Assembly: GCA_039881145.1 (NCBI GenBank)
Contig: JAYKKI010000090.1
Coordinates: 9,279,501-9,343,500 of the forward strand
Source of the DNA: Druceiella hillmani
Lineage: Eukaryota > Arthropoda > Insecta > Lepidoptera > Hepialidae
Direction of reading: 5' to 3'
DNA: 64,000 bases
This document shows, one piece after another, positions 38,717 to 53,020 of this stretch. The notes under the pieces are model-generated. The model ran no database searches, had not been told where the DNA came from, and saw only the letters and a program-made list of their open reading frames with translations. How positions within the stretch are numbered: position 1 is the stretch's first letter; each line of letters begins with the position of its first letter. The position numbers and the translations under genes are program-made.

Positions 38717-41108
38717 GGAAAACAACACTCGTATAGCGTAGCGCAGCACAGATGCTATAAATATTAGATTGAATGCGACTGTAACCACAAATATTAATTG
38801 GTTGAAATAAACGCGTGCAATGAATTTATTCGAATCTCATTCCAGCCCCGTTGCCATTTATTTTATCTAAAACGATTATTTATTTTAGCACTGGTACGAA
38901 TTTCCTGGAAATAAAGTTAAGAAAAACGCCTATTTAGTAATTTTGAGCAATCAATTATTATGTATTTGAATTAACATGTATTTAAATTTTTTCTCTTTGC
39001 GTAGAACATATTCTTCCCTTTTATCTTATACCAGGTGATTTAATTGTAGTAAGGAAAACAGAGCATGAAAATGATAACATATTTAAGTAATTCATTTAGC
39101 AGAGACTTGACTGAAATTACTGCCAGTAACTCAAAATTTGTGAATAGTTATAAGTAAATAGCTCAGACAACTTGCTTTATAAGTGTATGATATATTCGAC
39201 GAAGGTTTTGGTCTTTAATCGATAATATTTCAATCAACCTCAAAAATATTTTGTAGTTCGATCTAATATTACTTTCATTCTTATTTACATAGCTCATTTC
39301 GCTGATCTATTTACTTGTTATTATATATTTACTCATCACGCTGCTCAGTAACAATTTTATAATTACAATAGTCTATGTATTACCGCTTTTTTAATAAAAG
39401 AAAAAGTATGTAAGCATAATTTACCTTTCTTTTATATATTGTTCCACTTCTGTCCCTAAAATTGTTTTTTGGAAGGCTATGACCATTTTGTACGTTTGCT
39501 TTTGGTTTTATTAATTGTTTTTTTTTTTGTATCCACGATTGAAGTTACGTTTAATATGTATACAACTCTACTCGAAACACAAGGAAATTTTTCAAAACAT
39601 AAATATAAAGAGATGTAAAGGCTTACCTACAATTTCGAATTTCAACTAAAATTACTTTGAATTTTGTGTGTTTTTTTCCTGTCACACAAAGTTTCATTAG
39701 TTGACCTGCAACTTCTTAACATCCTAACCAAATCTTGAAAGTAAATTTTCATCTACTTCCATTTGCCGTCCATACAATCGAGCTGATATTATGACGGAGG
39801 AACATAGATATTTAGCTGATATTGAATCCTCTCTGACAATATACTAAAATAACGGAAATATAGAACCCTTGCTTTAAAATAATTACACTTTAGAGTTATC
39901 AAACGTAATTCTCATTTACGTACAGAGTCCTAACATATTCTTGCAAGTGCGTAGTTGTTTTAATGTTATATAAATGTGTGGTCTTAGCTTAAAATCTCAA
40001 ACGCGGCATAATATCCTGATTAAATTATATGTTACAAGCATAATAGCCGTTTCTTATTTCGCTTTCTGTCCAGAAAATTACCAAATATACATAAAAATTA
40101 AAATTATATAAATGTGTAATTTTAAAAGTATTTCTTTTATATTTCTATATGACATTAACGTAATTATATTCCTTATTATCGATTTTATTTTTTGATGTTA
40201 ATACGGTTTGAAAATAACTTTACATAAATGAAACTTAATTTTGTAAATGAAGACCTATTTTTCATAATATTTTAAGATCGTATTTCACAATATTTAATAG
40301 ATTTGATAGTTATATTACATATAGAATATAGTTATTAATGTGCTGAAAAGATCACAAAATGTTCATTAGACTAAAAATTAAATTTTAATGAAACTCTAAG
40401 TAATTCATTGTGTTTCAAGACTAAAATTCGTTGCGATAAATTACGAACCTACAAAATATTTATATCAGCTTCTGTGGATAGTTACTTTCATTGTGCTATT
40501 GAATTTTTACTTAACAACCTATTCGTACTTCTTATAAGCTTATTATTTTCAGTTGCTCTTTCTGTGGAATACATTTCTGTTTTTATAGTTATGCTAAGAG
40601 AAAGGACATGAACAACGATATTCATATGAAAGACTTTTGGCACCAGTTTTACTTTAAAAATCTAAGTTAATTTACGTAGGTACATTGCTCATAATAATTT
40701 ATTTTTATTTCGTGGAGACGTTCAAAATTTTACTTTTTATAAGATCAATATAAAGACGCAAAAGGAGTTGCACCTTTTGATAGTATTATGTAGCCCAAAA
40801 AAATATTAAACTTGTGATATATACAGTTTATTTGACCGATTTATTTACAGAGTGTTGCTTGTCTCTATATACAAATGATCTTCAAAATAATTGACGTCTA
40901 TAAAACATTTTATGTAATGCCGATTATCCAATAGAAAGAAGAGTAGGAAAGAATATCTTAGCTTCCTTTGATTTTTATTAATTTTTTCTAACTTATTGCT
41001 ACAAATATTCCAAATTATTACAGAACCACATAAAATTGTAAGAAAAGAGAATTTTCAAATACTCCATTTTTCTCTTATAAAACTGTCATTCAATTGTTGT
41101 TACCTTTT
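38717..41108. other. No gene seen; faint repeat similarity 39700-39850
   Basis: GAACATAGATATTTAGCTGA (39808-39827) and its flanks resemble GAAACATAGATCTTGAGTTG (41728-41747) in the same orientation, suggesting two old copies of one dispersed element. Otherwise AT-rich filler. Confidence 0.4.
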
Positions 41109-41299
41109 AAATATCGTATGTTAAATATTGTTGCCGAATTAATATTGTTATGTGTTAATTATCATTACATACTAATTATTGTTACATGCCAAATATTGTT
41201 GTGTGTCAAATATTGTTGCCTATCAAATATTGTTGTGTATTGAATATTGTTGAATGACAAATATTGTCCAACTTCAAATATCGTTAAGTGTTAAATTTA
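41109..41299 (+). repeat. 17-bp tandem array, about 11 units
   Basis: Consensus AAATATTGTTGTGTGTC. Successive units from 41205 on keep exact 17-bp phase (AAATATTGTTGCCTATC, AAATATTGTTGTGTATT, GAATATTGTTGAATGAC and so on). The TATTGTT core is conserved while the last six bases drift. The first unit is short. No coding meaning is visible. Confidence 0.9.
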
Positions 41300-41989
41300 T
41301 ATTTAAATATTAGAGTATATACAAATTACCATTATTTTAAAATTTGTATATTTTATTTTTTCGTAACACTAATACCATTATTCTACAGTTTTATATTTTA
41401 TTTTAGTTTGACCTAAAAGCTGTAAATTATAAGACCATATATTTTATATTTAGTTTTTATAATTTACAGTTTCTACGTTAAGCTGTTTCTGAAAAAGACG
41501 GGTGTGAACAAGGAATAAGCGGACAAAGATGCGAGTTGTTTTACAAGCGATCCATATTTTTTTCATTTTAATGTAGAAACTCTATAAGTATCAAAAAAAT
41601 CATAGCAAAACAAGTTCAAGAGAAAAATGGCTGAAGACGGTCAAGATCATAAAGCTTAAAAAAGAGACTATCAATATCTCAATTTCGTAAATCGTTTTCC
41701 GGGTTTAAGTTTCGTTTCCAATAAGATGAAACATAGATCTTGAGTTGATATAAAATCACCTTTCACAATACACGAAAAAAATTGTAAGTACGACTAAATC
41801 TCGTGCTATAAACATTCCATTTATAAACACTACTTGGTGTTTCTGATTAAACTATTTATAAATATTGATTTCCATTTTAATTTATTGCCTATCATTTGAT
41901 TTACAGGCGTAACAACAAAGTAATTATGAAAATGTATAACTCCACATGGAATTATAAATCATTGTATTTTAGATTTTTCTCTTAACTTG
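41300..41989. other. No gene seen; small stem-loop 41420-41469
   Basis: The 13-nt arms CTGTAAATTATAA (41420-41432) and TTATAATTTACAG (41457-41469) are perfect complements around a 24-nt loop. The rest is AT-rich, with the faint repeat similarity noted at 41728. Confidence 0.4.
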
Positions 41990-42160
41990 CGCCATAAGAT
42001 CTCCCATTCCTCTTCCTATGCCGACTTTTAAGCTTTAAAGTGTCATATCTTCTTGTCACGTAAATCAAATATATTTTACTACAATGCGGATGGTCTCAAA
42101 TATCTCAAGCGGTTTCCGAGAAAAAGAGCTTTGACAGATATACGGACGGATGAACAATCA
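41990..42160 (+). mobile_element. Possible retrotransposon 3'-end remnant
   Basis: CTCAAGCGGTTTCCGAGAAA (42105-42124) followed by ATATACGGACGGATGAAC (42138-42155) is the layout of insect non-LTR 3' ends (a 'root-of-gene' phrase then GACAGACGGAC-type repeats). A related fragment in reverse orientation lies at 44393-44425 (GTCTGTTCATCTACCGTCCG). No protein remnant adjoins either. Confidence 0.4.
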
Positions 42161-43619
42161 AATGATCATGTAAGAGTTATTTTTTTTTCATTTCGAGTGA
42201 CGTAATCTTAATGAAACAGAGTTTTAACCTTTGAATTGTCCTAATTATACTAATAACCTTTAGTTTAAACCTTTGAATTATCATAATTATACAATAGAGA
42301 TACTAAATTAAATTCGTATTTATATATATAGTTAACGTATATTCTTACAAGTAAGTACCTGTTTAATGTTATGCAAATTACTTGTGTTCGCTTAAAGTTG
42401 AAAGCGCTGTGTCGTACTAAAATTAAATCGTATGTTGCGAGTCCTAATAAGCATTTCTCTACTTTCTACGTAGAAATTTAATCGAATAAACATGACGTTC
42501 AAAATTATTTAAATATTTTCTCTATGTAATCTTCTTGATCTGTATAACACTAGATCATCTCTATAACACTTTGATAATTATCTTTATTAACATAATTAAT
42601 TCATTTAAAATCAGTTTATGCTCCTTCATTTATTGTAGAAAATACGTTGTAACATTCATAAAGTTTCAGGCCTCTTTTTGCGTTTAAAATCAGTATCGAA
42701 ACCAAACCAGTCAAGCACGAGCAGAACTCACATAATGAGATATTCGTAAATATTGAAGCACTTATAATTTTTTAAGGGCACACAATATTTCTATCAAATT
42801 ATTTACAAATATTATTCATATATAACAAAATTGTATTGCTTACCAAGTTTATATTTTAAAATTACTTTTTTTAATTTATACTAATAAAGAGTTTGATAAA
42901 GCGGGCCAGACATGAAATGACTAAATTGTCAAACTGGTGAAGTACTATGAGAGGAAGTTTAATATATTCAAATATGTCCGCTTCAACCACCAAGTGCACT
43001 CGTTCACTATATTTTCAGAAGCCAACACATAAAAATAAATATTAAAGGATGATACAGATATGACCGTAATATGTTGCTCTCGTAATGATAAATCCACGAT
43101 ATGTATCAATTAAACACATTAGATTAGATAAATAAATAAATATTCAAGTATAAATCACATGTATAAAATATATAAATATCTATTTTAACGCGTAGTGCCC
43201 CTGTGCCATAACAATTTTATTGTACAGTGGCCGTGAACCCAATTCATATTTTATTTCTTTAAATGCTAAACATACAACAACATTTATTAGAGTTTCAATT
43301 CCTAGAATCTGCTTATTTTAACATAATGGTAATTAATATGGGCAATAGTTTGAGTTTTACGTAATTTAAATTATAAATCTGTTAAATAATTGGCTACTCT
43401 CCTATTTCATTCACGCAATCACGTAGGACTCCATATTCTGAGTGAATATTAGTCTGATAGTTATTTATATAGTTTTCTTCTACGATTATTTCATTAAACT
43501 GTTTCAATATTAATTACTCAACTGTGCTGTCACTGTACTATACTCTTACTTAATAGAAATCACAATACAATAAATTTTAAAACTGTTTCTTCAATAAAAT
43601 AAAAAAGTGAAACACTTGT
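42161..43619. other. No gene seen; 28-bp imperfect direct duplication near 42222
   Basis: TTTAACCTTTGAATTGTC (42223) recurs as TTAAACCTTTGAATTATC (42262) with about 40-bp period. Otherwise AT-rich. Confidence 0.45.
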
Positions 43620-43830
43620 TAACAATCTCCGCTGCACGCCAGTAACTATCTCTGTTGCTATAAATATTCCACATAAGATAGAGAATAGAGATGTGGTACG
43701 TGAAATCATTGAGCGCTAGCATTTGTCAACGTCCGACTGGATTGTGCATCGGACGGTCGTTGCAAATGCGCATGCAAGTGATAAATATGTACTCTGTTTA
43801 TCCGGACGAGCTGGCAGTCGTTGCTTCTAG
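43620..43830. other. GC-elevated block, candidate regulatory element
   Basis: Holds CTATAAATAT (43659-43668), 7-bp inverted arms CGTCCGA/TCGGACG (43730-43736, 43749-43755) and GCAAATGCGCATGCAAG. It stands well above its AT-rich surroundings. No long frame. A promoter is possible from the TATA-like box, but I found no initiator at the expected distance and no downstream gene. Confidence 0.3.
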
Positions 43831-44850
43831 AATAAAATTTTACTTTTTGAGAGTTATTTTTTAATTTAATAGTCGTACGTGACTAACTTTGTGCACTAAC
43901 ATATATTACAACTTTAAACACAATAGAATTTATTTATTAATATTCAGGGATATCGCTTAACTTGCAGTTCACATGTCGATTAGTTAACAAGTAGCGGACA
44001 AGTAAATGAGCAAGAGAAAATTCAACAATAAGAAAAATGGAGAAGCTTAATAATAGAATAAAAATCAGTGAGAAAAGTCGGCTACAAATTAACAGTCTAG
44101 CAGTTAAATAAAAGAAACCACTTTCTACATGGATACAAAGAAAATTAACAGTATGGTTAACTTTTCCCCGTGAACACTTGTGTTGTATAATAATAAATAG
44201 ATGCATGTTAGAAGTTATGCACTACCTGCAGTTTTTGCAATTCCTACTGTTTCGTTATGAGGATTTTGATTAAGAAATGGCTTACAACTGCAATGAGTAA
44301 TACAATTATCATTTTAGCATGATTGTTTTCAAATTCTTAAATGGCGATCATTATAAATTAAAAAAATGGAAACTTTATAAGATCACCTGGTTGTCTGTTC
44401 ATCTACCGTCCGCCTATCAAATCCTTGTTTGCAGAAATAGTTTGAAATATCAAAATGGAATTAATATTATATATACTGGCTTCTAACCTAATATCTCTGT
44501 AAAAAAAATAATTTTTCTTTGGTTCACCTTACAAAAAGACATGATCGTTTAAACATATTTTTTAATTAAAATACATTCCCGTTGCGATAAATTGAAATTT
44601 GTAAATAGCTTAATTAGTAATACTATTTATCCGTAAATATTTATATGTGACTAAACGTATACGAAATTCTCGTAGTGCGGGTTCTATTTGGCTATAGAGA
44701 AAAACAATTAATGAAATCTGAGTAGACCAAGCAATGACTAGTTTTGGTAGTTGAGCTCTTTCTCATCCTACCCATTTTACTCAGTCGTCCATTATACGGT
44801 CGAGAAAAAGTATAAATTACGTACGTTTATATCACCGTAACCGCTTAAAT
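43831..44850. other. No gene seen
   Basis: Minus frame 43937-44206 is hydrophobic and Leu/Phe-rich, consistent with AT-rich chance coding. The fragment 44393-44425 is discussed under the 41990 entry. Confidence 0.45.
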
Positions 44851-44987
<137 letters not shown>

Positions 44988-47900
44988 TAGTTAGTTGTTT
45001 AAATTCATAATTTTCTGCAAGTTTGATAATATAAAAATCAAATGATACACATTTTTTCGATGGTCCAGAATTCTATTCACTATAGTATTTTATTTGATTT
45101 CTATTCAGGAGATAATGTTTTATCAGGTGGATAATTGAATAACACATTGTTTCCTAAAGTAATCAATTAAAATGAACGTAATTGTTGAAGCCTGTATATA
45201 GTGAAAACGAACACCGATTTTTAGTTCACAAGTAACACATATCTTGCACCACACCTTTCGGTCACTATAAGACTAATGACAAAATAAGCCTTTGGAAACC
45301 ATTATAGTGTATTAAAACTGTAAAAAAATTACCAGCTGGACTACAGTGAAATATTTTAAGCAATTTTAAACATAATTTTAGGCAACATTAACTGTCCATA
45401 GGGCCATCCACTATGTTTAGAATTCCACCAATGATAAACTACTTCGTTTTTGAATTATAAAAAATCAATACCCACATCAAATGTTTGTGTCGAGCTGACC
45501 TTTTCGGGAATTATGAATGCTATTTAAATTACATAATGATTTTCATATGTTTGCTTTATATACGTATTTTTAGCTTCAAAAAGTTCATGTAAAATTAAAG
45601 AAAAATTTATACAAATTCGCATGTACTAACTTTTCTGTTTCATGCATTCCATCCGAACTTTCACTTCATTATAATGTAACCTACATATTTTCTTGCTTCA
45701 ACCTGTCAAACTTATGGCGGCAGGAATAAATAACCGTAAAACGTCGTGTAATGGCCTGTATTCTTTTGCCCAATCGTTTTGCAACTTTTTTTTTTCAACC
45801 AAGAAATATTAATACCTAAATATTGGTAAATACAAAAAAAAATTTACATCTCTCACTGTCCATCAAAACAGGATATTTCGAAAATCGCAATAACTAAAAT
45901 CAATTTCAATCAATATTTCTAAAAGGAATACTCATAGTCTAATCATCGACACTTAACAAGTATGCTAAAAAGATGCCTAAAAAGATATATAATTCCCCGA
46001 AGAAAACTTTTCCAATGACGTGCACTTCCGACAATCTACCTACAGTCTCTATATACTTGAAATTGTAAAACAAAAAAAAATAAACAAATTGAATTCTGCA
46101 AGAAGAAAATAAAGGGAAAGAAATATTTTTTTAAGACTTTAAATGTTTTTAAAACTTTATTTTACCTGTAAATTTCAAGTCTGCTGTTTCTGTAAATTTC
46201 AATAAGTTCGGTTAGTTCCTAATATGGGTACAAGAGAGAAAATATATTTTTTTCATATTTAAATTCATATTAAGAAACAAACTTGTCAACAATTACATTT
46301 CTAATTTTTTATTATTAATATTGTTTATTACAACACCAGTGATTTTACTTATAATAGAATTTAAACTGTAATGGTTGGGACAACCTAAGTTTTGTTTAAC
46401 CTAAGTTTTGTTTAACCTACTATATATTTTCACCCTTATTCTTCAAATCAAATGATATGTATTAACAAATGTAATCACTACATTTTTTCAACCCGCTTAC
46501 GTAACGAAACAAGTAGTCAAACTAAATATTCAGCTCCAGTCCTGGAGTCGGGAGTAATAATTTCCTTAGTACTTTATTTTAATGAGATGAATTTTTGGTT
46601 TTCAAACGATGGGCTTTGTTTCTCGGGAGGTAAGAATTCATTATGAGTAAGGCACAATTTTATAGAAACAACTATTGGCTGTCATTCATTTGTTATTTAA
46701 AAATAAATTAAAAAATTCTAATTTTCAAATATTAAGTAGTTCTGAAAATTTTTAATCACAGGTTTATAATATTCTTTTCAAAATTATGTTTTTGACACTC
46801 TTCGTGGGATTGTTCAATTTTAAATATTTTTTTAAGTCTTGGCCTTAAATCTTACGTTTCTTTTATCGCTTTCTGTATAAACAGTAATTGTATTTTTTTA
46901 ATTTTACTTTAATTAATTTTTATAAAATATTGACTAGCATTTCTTCTGAAAATCACATGTTCTGTTTTGGAAATCCGTAAATAAAAAAAATCCTCTCCAC
47001 CATTTTATAATTATAACATTACTTTACAGGATTATATTTTTATAGATTAGGGGATTTTTGCAACAGTTACAATGCAGACAAGCAATTGCAACGTTTTTTA
47101 TCGAGGACCTTGTTACATTTTTTTTTCTAATTCAAATAGCAGTAAACATTTGTACTAATATTTTATATTTGTTATTTGCAAAACAGCCATTAACTAAATT
47201 TTTCTAATTTTCCTATTTTCTGGTTAACACTGGGTTACATGAGCCACTAAAATCTGAATGATAAACGTGGAACTACATAGGGCTTTTAATGGAGAAGCCC
47301 ACAAACTCTCATGATGGGCGGCGAAAGTGAAACTTTTTATAATTTTTCCATAGGAAATGCAAACAATTGATGGGTTTAACCACACAACGACCGAGCAGTA
47401 TATTTTTCTCCTTTTCCGTTATCTGCTAATTTCAGCTCCCTTCCGAGCAGGTGATACGTACCTATATTTATTATTAACGATTGAGGCTATATTAAGCCTT
47501 CTGTATCCTGGAGAGATGATCTTCCTTCCATCATGATTACGTATTAAAATATTATACATTAAAATAGTATTAAATTGTAAAATTCTCAGAAATTACTTAT
47601 ATTCAAATACCACTAAATATTATTCTAAATTGATTTCTTGCATACTCATGTCTGAAAGTGGAGACAAATTTCGACATTTTCTTTTTTTCATATTTTCATT
47701 TTCTAATATATCTGTGAGTGAATAATCTACAATTATTCACTCGTTTTATATAGTTGTCCGTTTAGTGAATTATGTTATTAAATATCAGTGACATAGAAAA
47801 AACTAAGTTTGATTTCATAATCCAATCTGCCTCTCTAATGACTATAAACTGAGAAATAGATCGCCTAATGACTAAATATTGAAAATGCGTGAGATCCAAT

Positions 47901-49434
47901 CGAGAAATTCGGAATGAATATGCTTTGATTTGTCCAGCTGAAATCGAGAGACCGTCGGTTATACCTCGCCCATGACCGTAAATCATATAATTTACTGACC
48001 TAAACACCCCATTATAATAGCTAGCTGGCAGTCGAGATTTGCCACTTTGATTTGTATTCTCTCTTGGTTATAATACGATAGGGTAATAAAGAAGAGAGAT
48101 ATTGTGCTTGAATAATTATTATATTTTGCGCAGTAATTTTACTTGCTATTATCATTACGTAATTAAACGTAAATTATTTTTAATAATGTTTCAATTATAT
48201 CTAGGACATATATAGAAAAGAAACATAATATTTAGATTAAGATGTGGACTTTAAAAGTGTTTTAAATATGACATTAATGAAAACTTTTAAGAAGCTCTTT
48301 GTTAATGGATTGTTTTGAATATTTAGTACTTTTTAAAATATTGGCAGGATTTTCATATTTAAAATAAAAATAGCAATACAACTTCACGATTTTTGGACTA
48401 CATAAGTAGTAATGAAATATAATAAAAATATATAAAGATAATATTAATGCAAAAGCAGACATAACCGTAAAAACCCAAGTCCCATTGAACGTCACTTAGT
48501 TTGTAAGTGCATTTTGCATGAATTTTAGGAAGAAGAATTTTCAGGAAAATTAAAGCGCGATGAAGTTGGTTGCTATTGGAAAGAGATACCACGCCAGCTG
48601 GCAAAATTTGTGTGAAATATTTACTTTTGTACGCGAGTGGTAAAACTGTGGTATACAGCTTAACATATATGCAGGTGAATTGCATATAAGCTAATATGTG
48701 CGTTAGAAAATTTAAATTGGTATTTATTTATTTTAAACTCAAGAAAAACAATAATATAATTTTATAAATATTATCTTATTAAATATATACAAAGAAGATT
48801 GAACAAAAATAAATTTGAATAAAACCTAGATGAATGTATTTTGCTGTTATAAAAATGGCGAACAATAAAGTGAAAAATGGTGAAATTTTGTTTCACTTTT
48901 AAATTATTCAAAACTATTGAAATGGAGTACAGGAGTTTGGAGACACTATTTTGATTTTGATTTGAAGTCTTATTTAATACGAAGTTAATTAGGAAGTATT
49001 GTGTCCAAGTTTGACATATAAAAATAATTACGTTATAATGAAACTTGTATAGAGATGTTGCTCTAGAATGTGCTAACTTTACATATTTTAAGGGTAATTT
49101 ACAATTCTGTGTCGGGTGTGGTTTCTAATGGATCGTCTAAATAGATTATTTCAGCATTTCAGGAGAACGGACCACGCTATTGTAAGTTATCTACTTCACA
49201 GTATTCATTAAACATATTAATTCATTGAATATATTAACGTTTAAAAAGTAATGTGACCTCAAATAGATATTAATGTTAAATCTAAATTTTTGAAGCAAGA
49301 TTTCGATACACCCTGTAGGGTTGAGATGATGGAGATGTCTAAACGTATCAATTAACCTTATTTTCTTTCGATAGCATAATAAACTTCTAAGTGAGCAGAT
49401 TGAAAAAAAATGTCCAGATCGAAAACAAACGGCT
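44988..49434. other. No gene seen; GC-elevated block 47270-47475
   Basis: The block at 47270-47475 (AGAAGCCCACAAACTCTCATG, GATGGGCGGCGAAAG) has no frame and may be a conserved non-coding element. A tandem 16-mer AACCTAAGTTTTGTTT lies near 46384-46417, and a small perfect stem (11-nt arms, 5-nt loop) at 47716-47742. Open frames 47762-48007 and 48398-48685 (minus) look random. Confidence 0.4.
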
Positions 49435-49605
49435 ACCAAAATGGATTTTGGAAGTGGCGCATTTCATTGTTTGCACTAAATTGATTTCATCAAGTGTTTT
49501 TCGTCGCCATTACACGATCCTTCGCCCTCAAGAAACACGTTCGATTGCGCTCGGCAATACGTCGAGTGACGGGTATTGTCGCAGTTGTTTTGAGAGGTAT
49601 CGTTA
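49435..49605. repeat. Diverged repeat segment B (partner at 27365-27520)
   Basis: ATTTTGGAAGTGGCGCATTT followed by CATTGTTTGCACTAAATTG corresponds to segment A. It continues into a GC-richer tail (CCTTCGCCCTCAAGAAACAC, CGTCGAGTGACGGG). Plus frame 49391-49606 runs through it but has no known motif. Confidence 0.45.
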
Positions 49606-52600
49606 ATTGATTGACTAAGAGGCCAATATTTATAAAAAAAATATGTTGTTAAAACTATATAAAAAAAATTGGAAGAAGCGTAAGAAATTAATAGTTTAGA
49701 TTTTAGAAATTGATATTAATTGCAACATCATTAATAACTGTACAGTCGAATTATTAAAAAATGTGGTCATGCAACTTTTTTATTTTGAGAATGGAAAATC
49801 TGGATGAGCTGTTTCCTTATACAAGTTTTCCATCTCATATTAAAAACACAAAACGTTCTTTGTAGCTTGCAGCTTTTTTCATACTCGCTTTTTCTCATAA
49901 TGTTTAAGTAGTGTATAAATTACATGTCTTTCCTTAACCATATTTTAAAATACATGACACTAATTTTCAGATTGATTTAAAAGTTTTACTCATAATTCGC
50001 CTATTTTTAATTGAAGTATTTAAAAGATGATGACGACATTTATAATGCCATAAGTGAGAATAATTTGCCTGTATTTATGACGATACCTTATTGTTGTTTA
50101 TTTAAGAGCATAAAAAAGTCAAGATAAAAAGGGCAACAACATTTTGAACTGACGAAGCCGAGGAAAATATTTCATTTCAATTGTCCTAATCTTTGTGAGT
50201 TTTGCAGTGTCATTTCTTTTTATAATAATTTTAAGTTATTGTACAATATACATTCGATATTGTTATAAAACAAAGCATAAAAAAGAGAAAGAAACTATGT
50301 TGAAAGTAAATATCGAAATCAAATTAAACCCTAAAAAAATATTTGTTTCTACTAAACACCATGTAAATATATCTTGTCTAGACACTATGTAAACATTATG
50401 GAATTTATTCACAGTTGCAAACAGACTTTTGATATACCTTAAATATGATGTGTTTTGATTTATAAGCGAATACACATATTTTAAATTGATATTGATTAAT
50501 TAAGGTGAATTTCAATGAATTGCGTATAACAAAAAACAAAAATATGTATTCTATTTATTCTACTAATTGCTATGCAGCTGATGAATATCAATAGAAAACC
50601 ATCCAGTTTAATAAAAACATAATTCAACAAGGTGCATAACCGGCTCCAGATTTGTTCTTAAGGTTTAAGCTTGGACATGGATATAAAAAACATTTTTGGC
50701 AATGTCAGTCAATAGGACAGAGATCTTTCTTAACTTACCGTTTATTCCAAGCACAAATAACCAGTTGTCAAAACAGCGTTTCATCGTTTTTCGCTTCGTT
50801 GCGCACGGCTGTACCTTAAATATTTAATTTTATATTTGTAATAAAGCCACTACTGTCTCTTCTTGATTTTAAATAAAGAAAAAATTGTTGGAAATGTTCT
50901 CATAACAAGGCATTTATAAGCATTATTTAATTTTCAATAAATCTAATGTTACCTCTAAAATAAATAAACTGATATTTATATAGAGTTCTGAAAAGATAAA
51001 CAGAGTAAGTATTATTTTCTTGAGGTTAAAATACCAAAAGATAAATACCAAAACACATAATTTATTTTTATGAGAAAAGTTAAACAATATTTATCAATTA
51101 TTTTTTAGCTTTTTCATAAGAAAATTGTTGTTTTTTTGGTATTTATTGACGGTAGAATAATTATTTATTTGAATGAAAATAACTGCATTAAGAAATACAA
51201 TGCGGATATATTGCGTTAAGTGCCATAGCTTATGGTAATTGCATTCATGTTAACAATACATATTGAACTTATTTTAAATGTTTGATATTTACTTTTATGA
51301 ATCAATGCCTGTCAAACCTTATTGTTCAGTATCTCTCACTCGCTCCTCTGTTTCTCACTTGTCGCTGGGATTGTCTCACTTAAACTTAGTTTGTGGAATA
51401 TGCATTTCCATTAGAATTACTGGTTTGTTATTTTTAATCTCTAGTTATTCATCATTTATAGTTATTTATAATATCAATATTTCATATTTTCGTCTTGTGG
51501 TATGTTGTAGCAATAAATACGTTATGTAAATACTTTGATTCTAAGAAGCAGTAAGGTATAAATAAGTAAGAATAGCCTTCATATAATCAAACGTGTTCTG
51601 TTTGAAACTACGCTGTTCAAAAAAACCTTATATAAACTAGGACATCTCATAAATTACCATCACCTTAGATCTCGGAGGTATTGTTAGGATTCCGTATCCT
51701 AAAAAGAAAATGATCCACGTATCTTTCTGTCACAGACGTTTTTCTCAGTAAATACTTAGCGTACAAACGTTGTTGTAGTAATAAAGTAACCTGCGCATAC
51801 GTAAATGGCTGTTACACAAATATTCTTATAAGAAAGTCTGAATAGTGGCAAATTAATGTACTAGAACTTTCTGTTTTAATTTCATGTATGTACAGTGCGG
51901 GGTGGTATTTGAAAGAGGTAGTTATAAGGCTCTCAATTAATTTTTTTAAATTTTATATTCTATAACTTCAAAGAGACGATGAAAAAAGTTAGAAATATAT
52001 TTTCCGCTCCCATTACTGCCACCGCTACTGATTCTAAAATTATACGAAAACGGGTTTTTCGGAAGCTTACCATACTGTATGCGACCATATACAATTAACA
52101 CTTAACATACTAGGCTTAAGCTAGGTATTATTTATGATTGACGGGAAGAGATTGCTCATGTAGCAATAAGTTCGCCATATGTACTATAATTAAAAGTTAA
52201 TAAATAAATATTAAATATTTGTTACACAGAAAATCTAATATTAGTAATGACTTATTACAAATAAAGTAATTTCACTTCAAGCGAGTTATGGACCCCTCTA
52301 TGCGCGAGTTAAACTCGTATTTGGTCGTTTATTTTGTTTCAATAATTATGAAATATTTGAATTTCTTTAAAAACAAAGGGAATAACTATTTCTCAACAAA
52401 AAGTTGTGTTCTTGTTAATACTGAAATCAAGTAATCAATAAATGTAATAAAGGATTAATATGGTTCTAATTATCGATTAATGGAATTTATAAGTATGATA
52501 TAATACAAGGTAATTACCTTAGGGATGACGTACTTATGGGGTGCATCAAATATGTTGCCATCAAAATGTTACATGTAGCGATTAAAAATTTACAATTTTC

Positions 52601-52919
52601 TATTTTCTCAATATTCCGTTATTGGTCTAGCAACATTGGAGGATATTTTTACAGTTTCAAGTGGACCGTTTGTCGTTTTAACTTTTTTGTTTCATACATT
52701 TTACTGACAGTCTCAAAATAAAATTTCTTCCTTAGCTATGTGTTAGACTTTCAAACTTAACAACGGACTTACTGAAAAATAAGTAACTATAGGAAAAATA
52801 ACGTTACTCTTGGTAAAACCAAAGCTAGTTACGGTGGTTCACAATCCCATTCCATCAAAGCGAGTGCGTGAAGTTATCTATATGATGTGATTCTCCCAAT
52901 TCTGTCACAAAAAAAAAAT
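49606..52919. other. No gene seen
   Basis: AT-rich. Open frames at 50195-50392, 50263-50475 (minus) and 51278-51529 are hydrophobic and unsupported. GC-richer short patch near 50715-50815 without structure. Confidence 0.45.
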
Positions 52920-52920
52920 A

Positions 52921-52959
<39 letters not shown>

Positions 52960-52976
52960 TATATATATATATATAT

Positions 52977-53017
<41 letters not shown>
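52920..53017. repeat. (AT)n microsatellite with (AC) interruptions
   Basis: Alternating AT broken by ACACACACAT near 52951 and ACACAT near 52977. Confidence 0.92.

Positions 53018-53020
<3 letters not shown>

Noticed and set aside
47716..47742. 11-bp stem with 5-nt loop as a terminator or small-RNA hairpin
   Set aside because: Short, AT-rich stems of this size are expected by chance in such DNA, and bacterial-type terminators do not apply.
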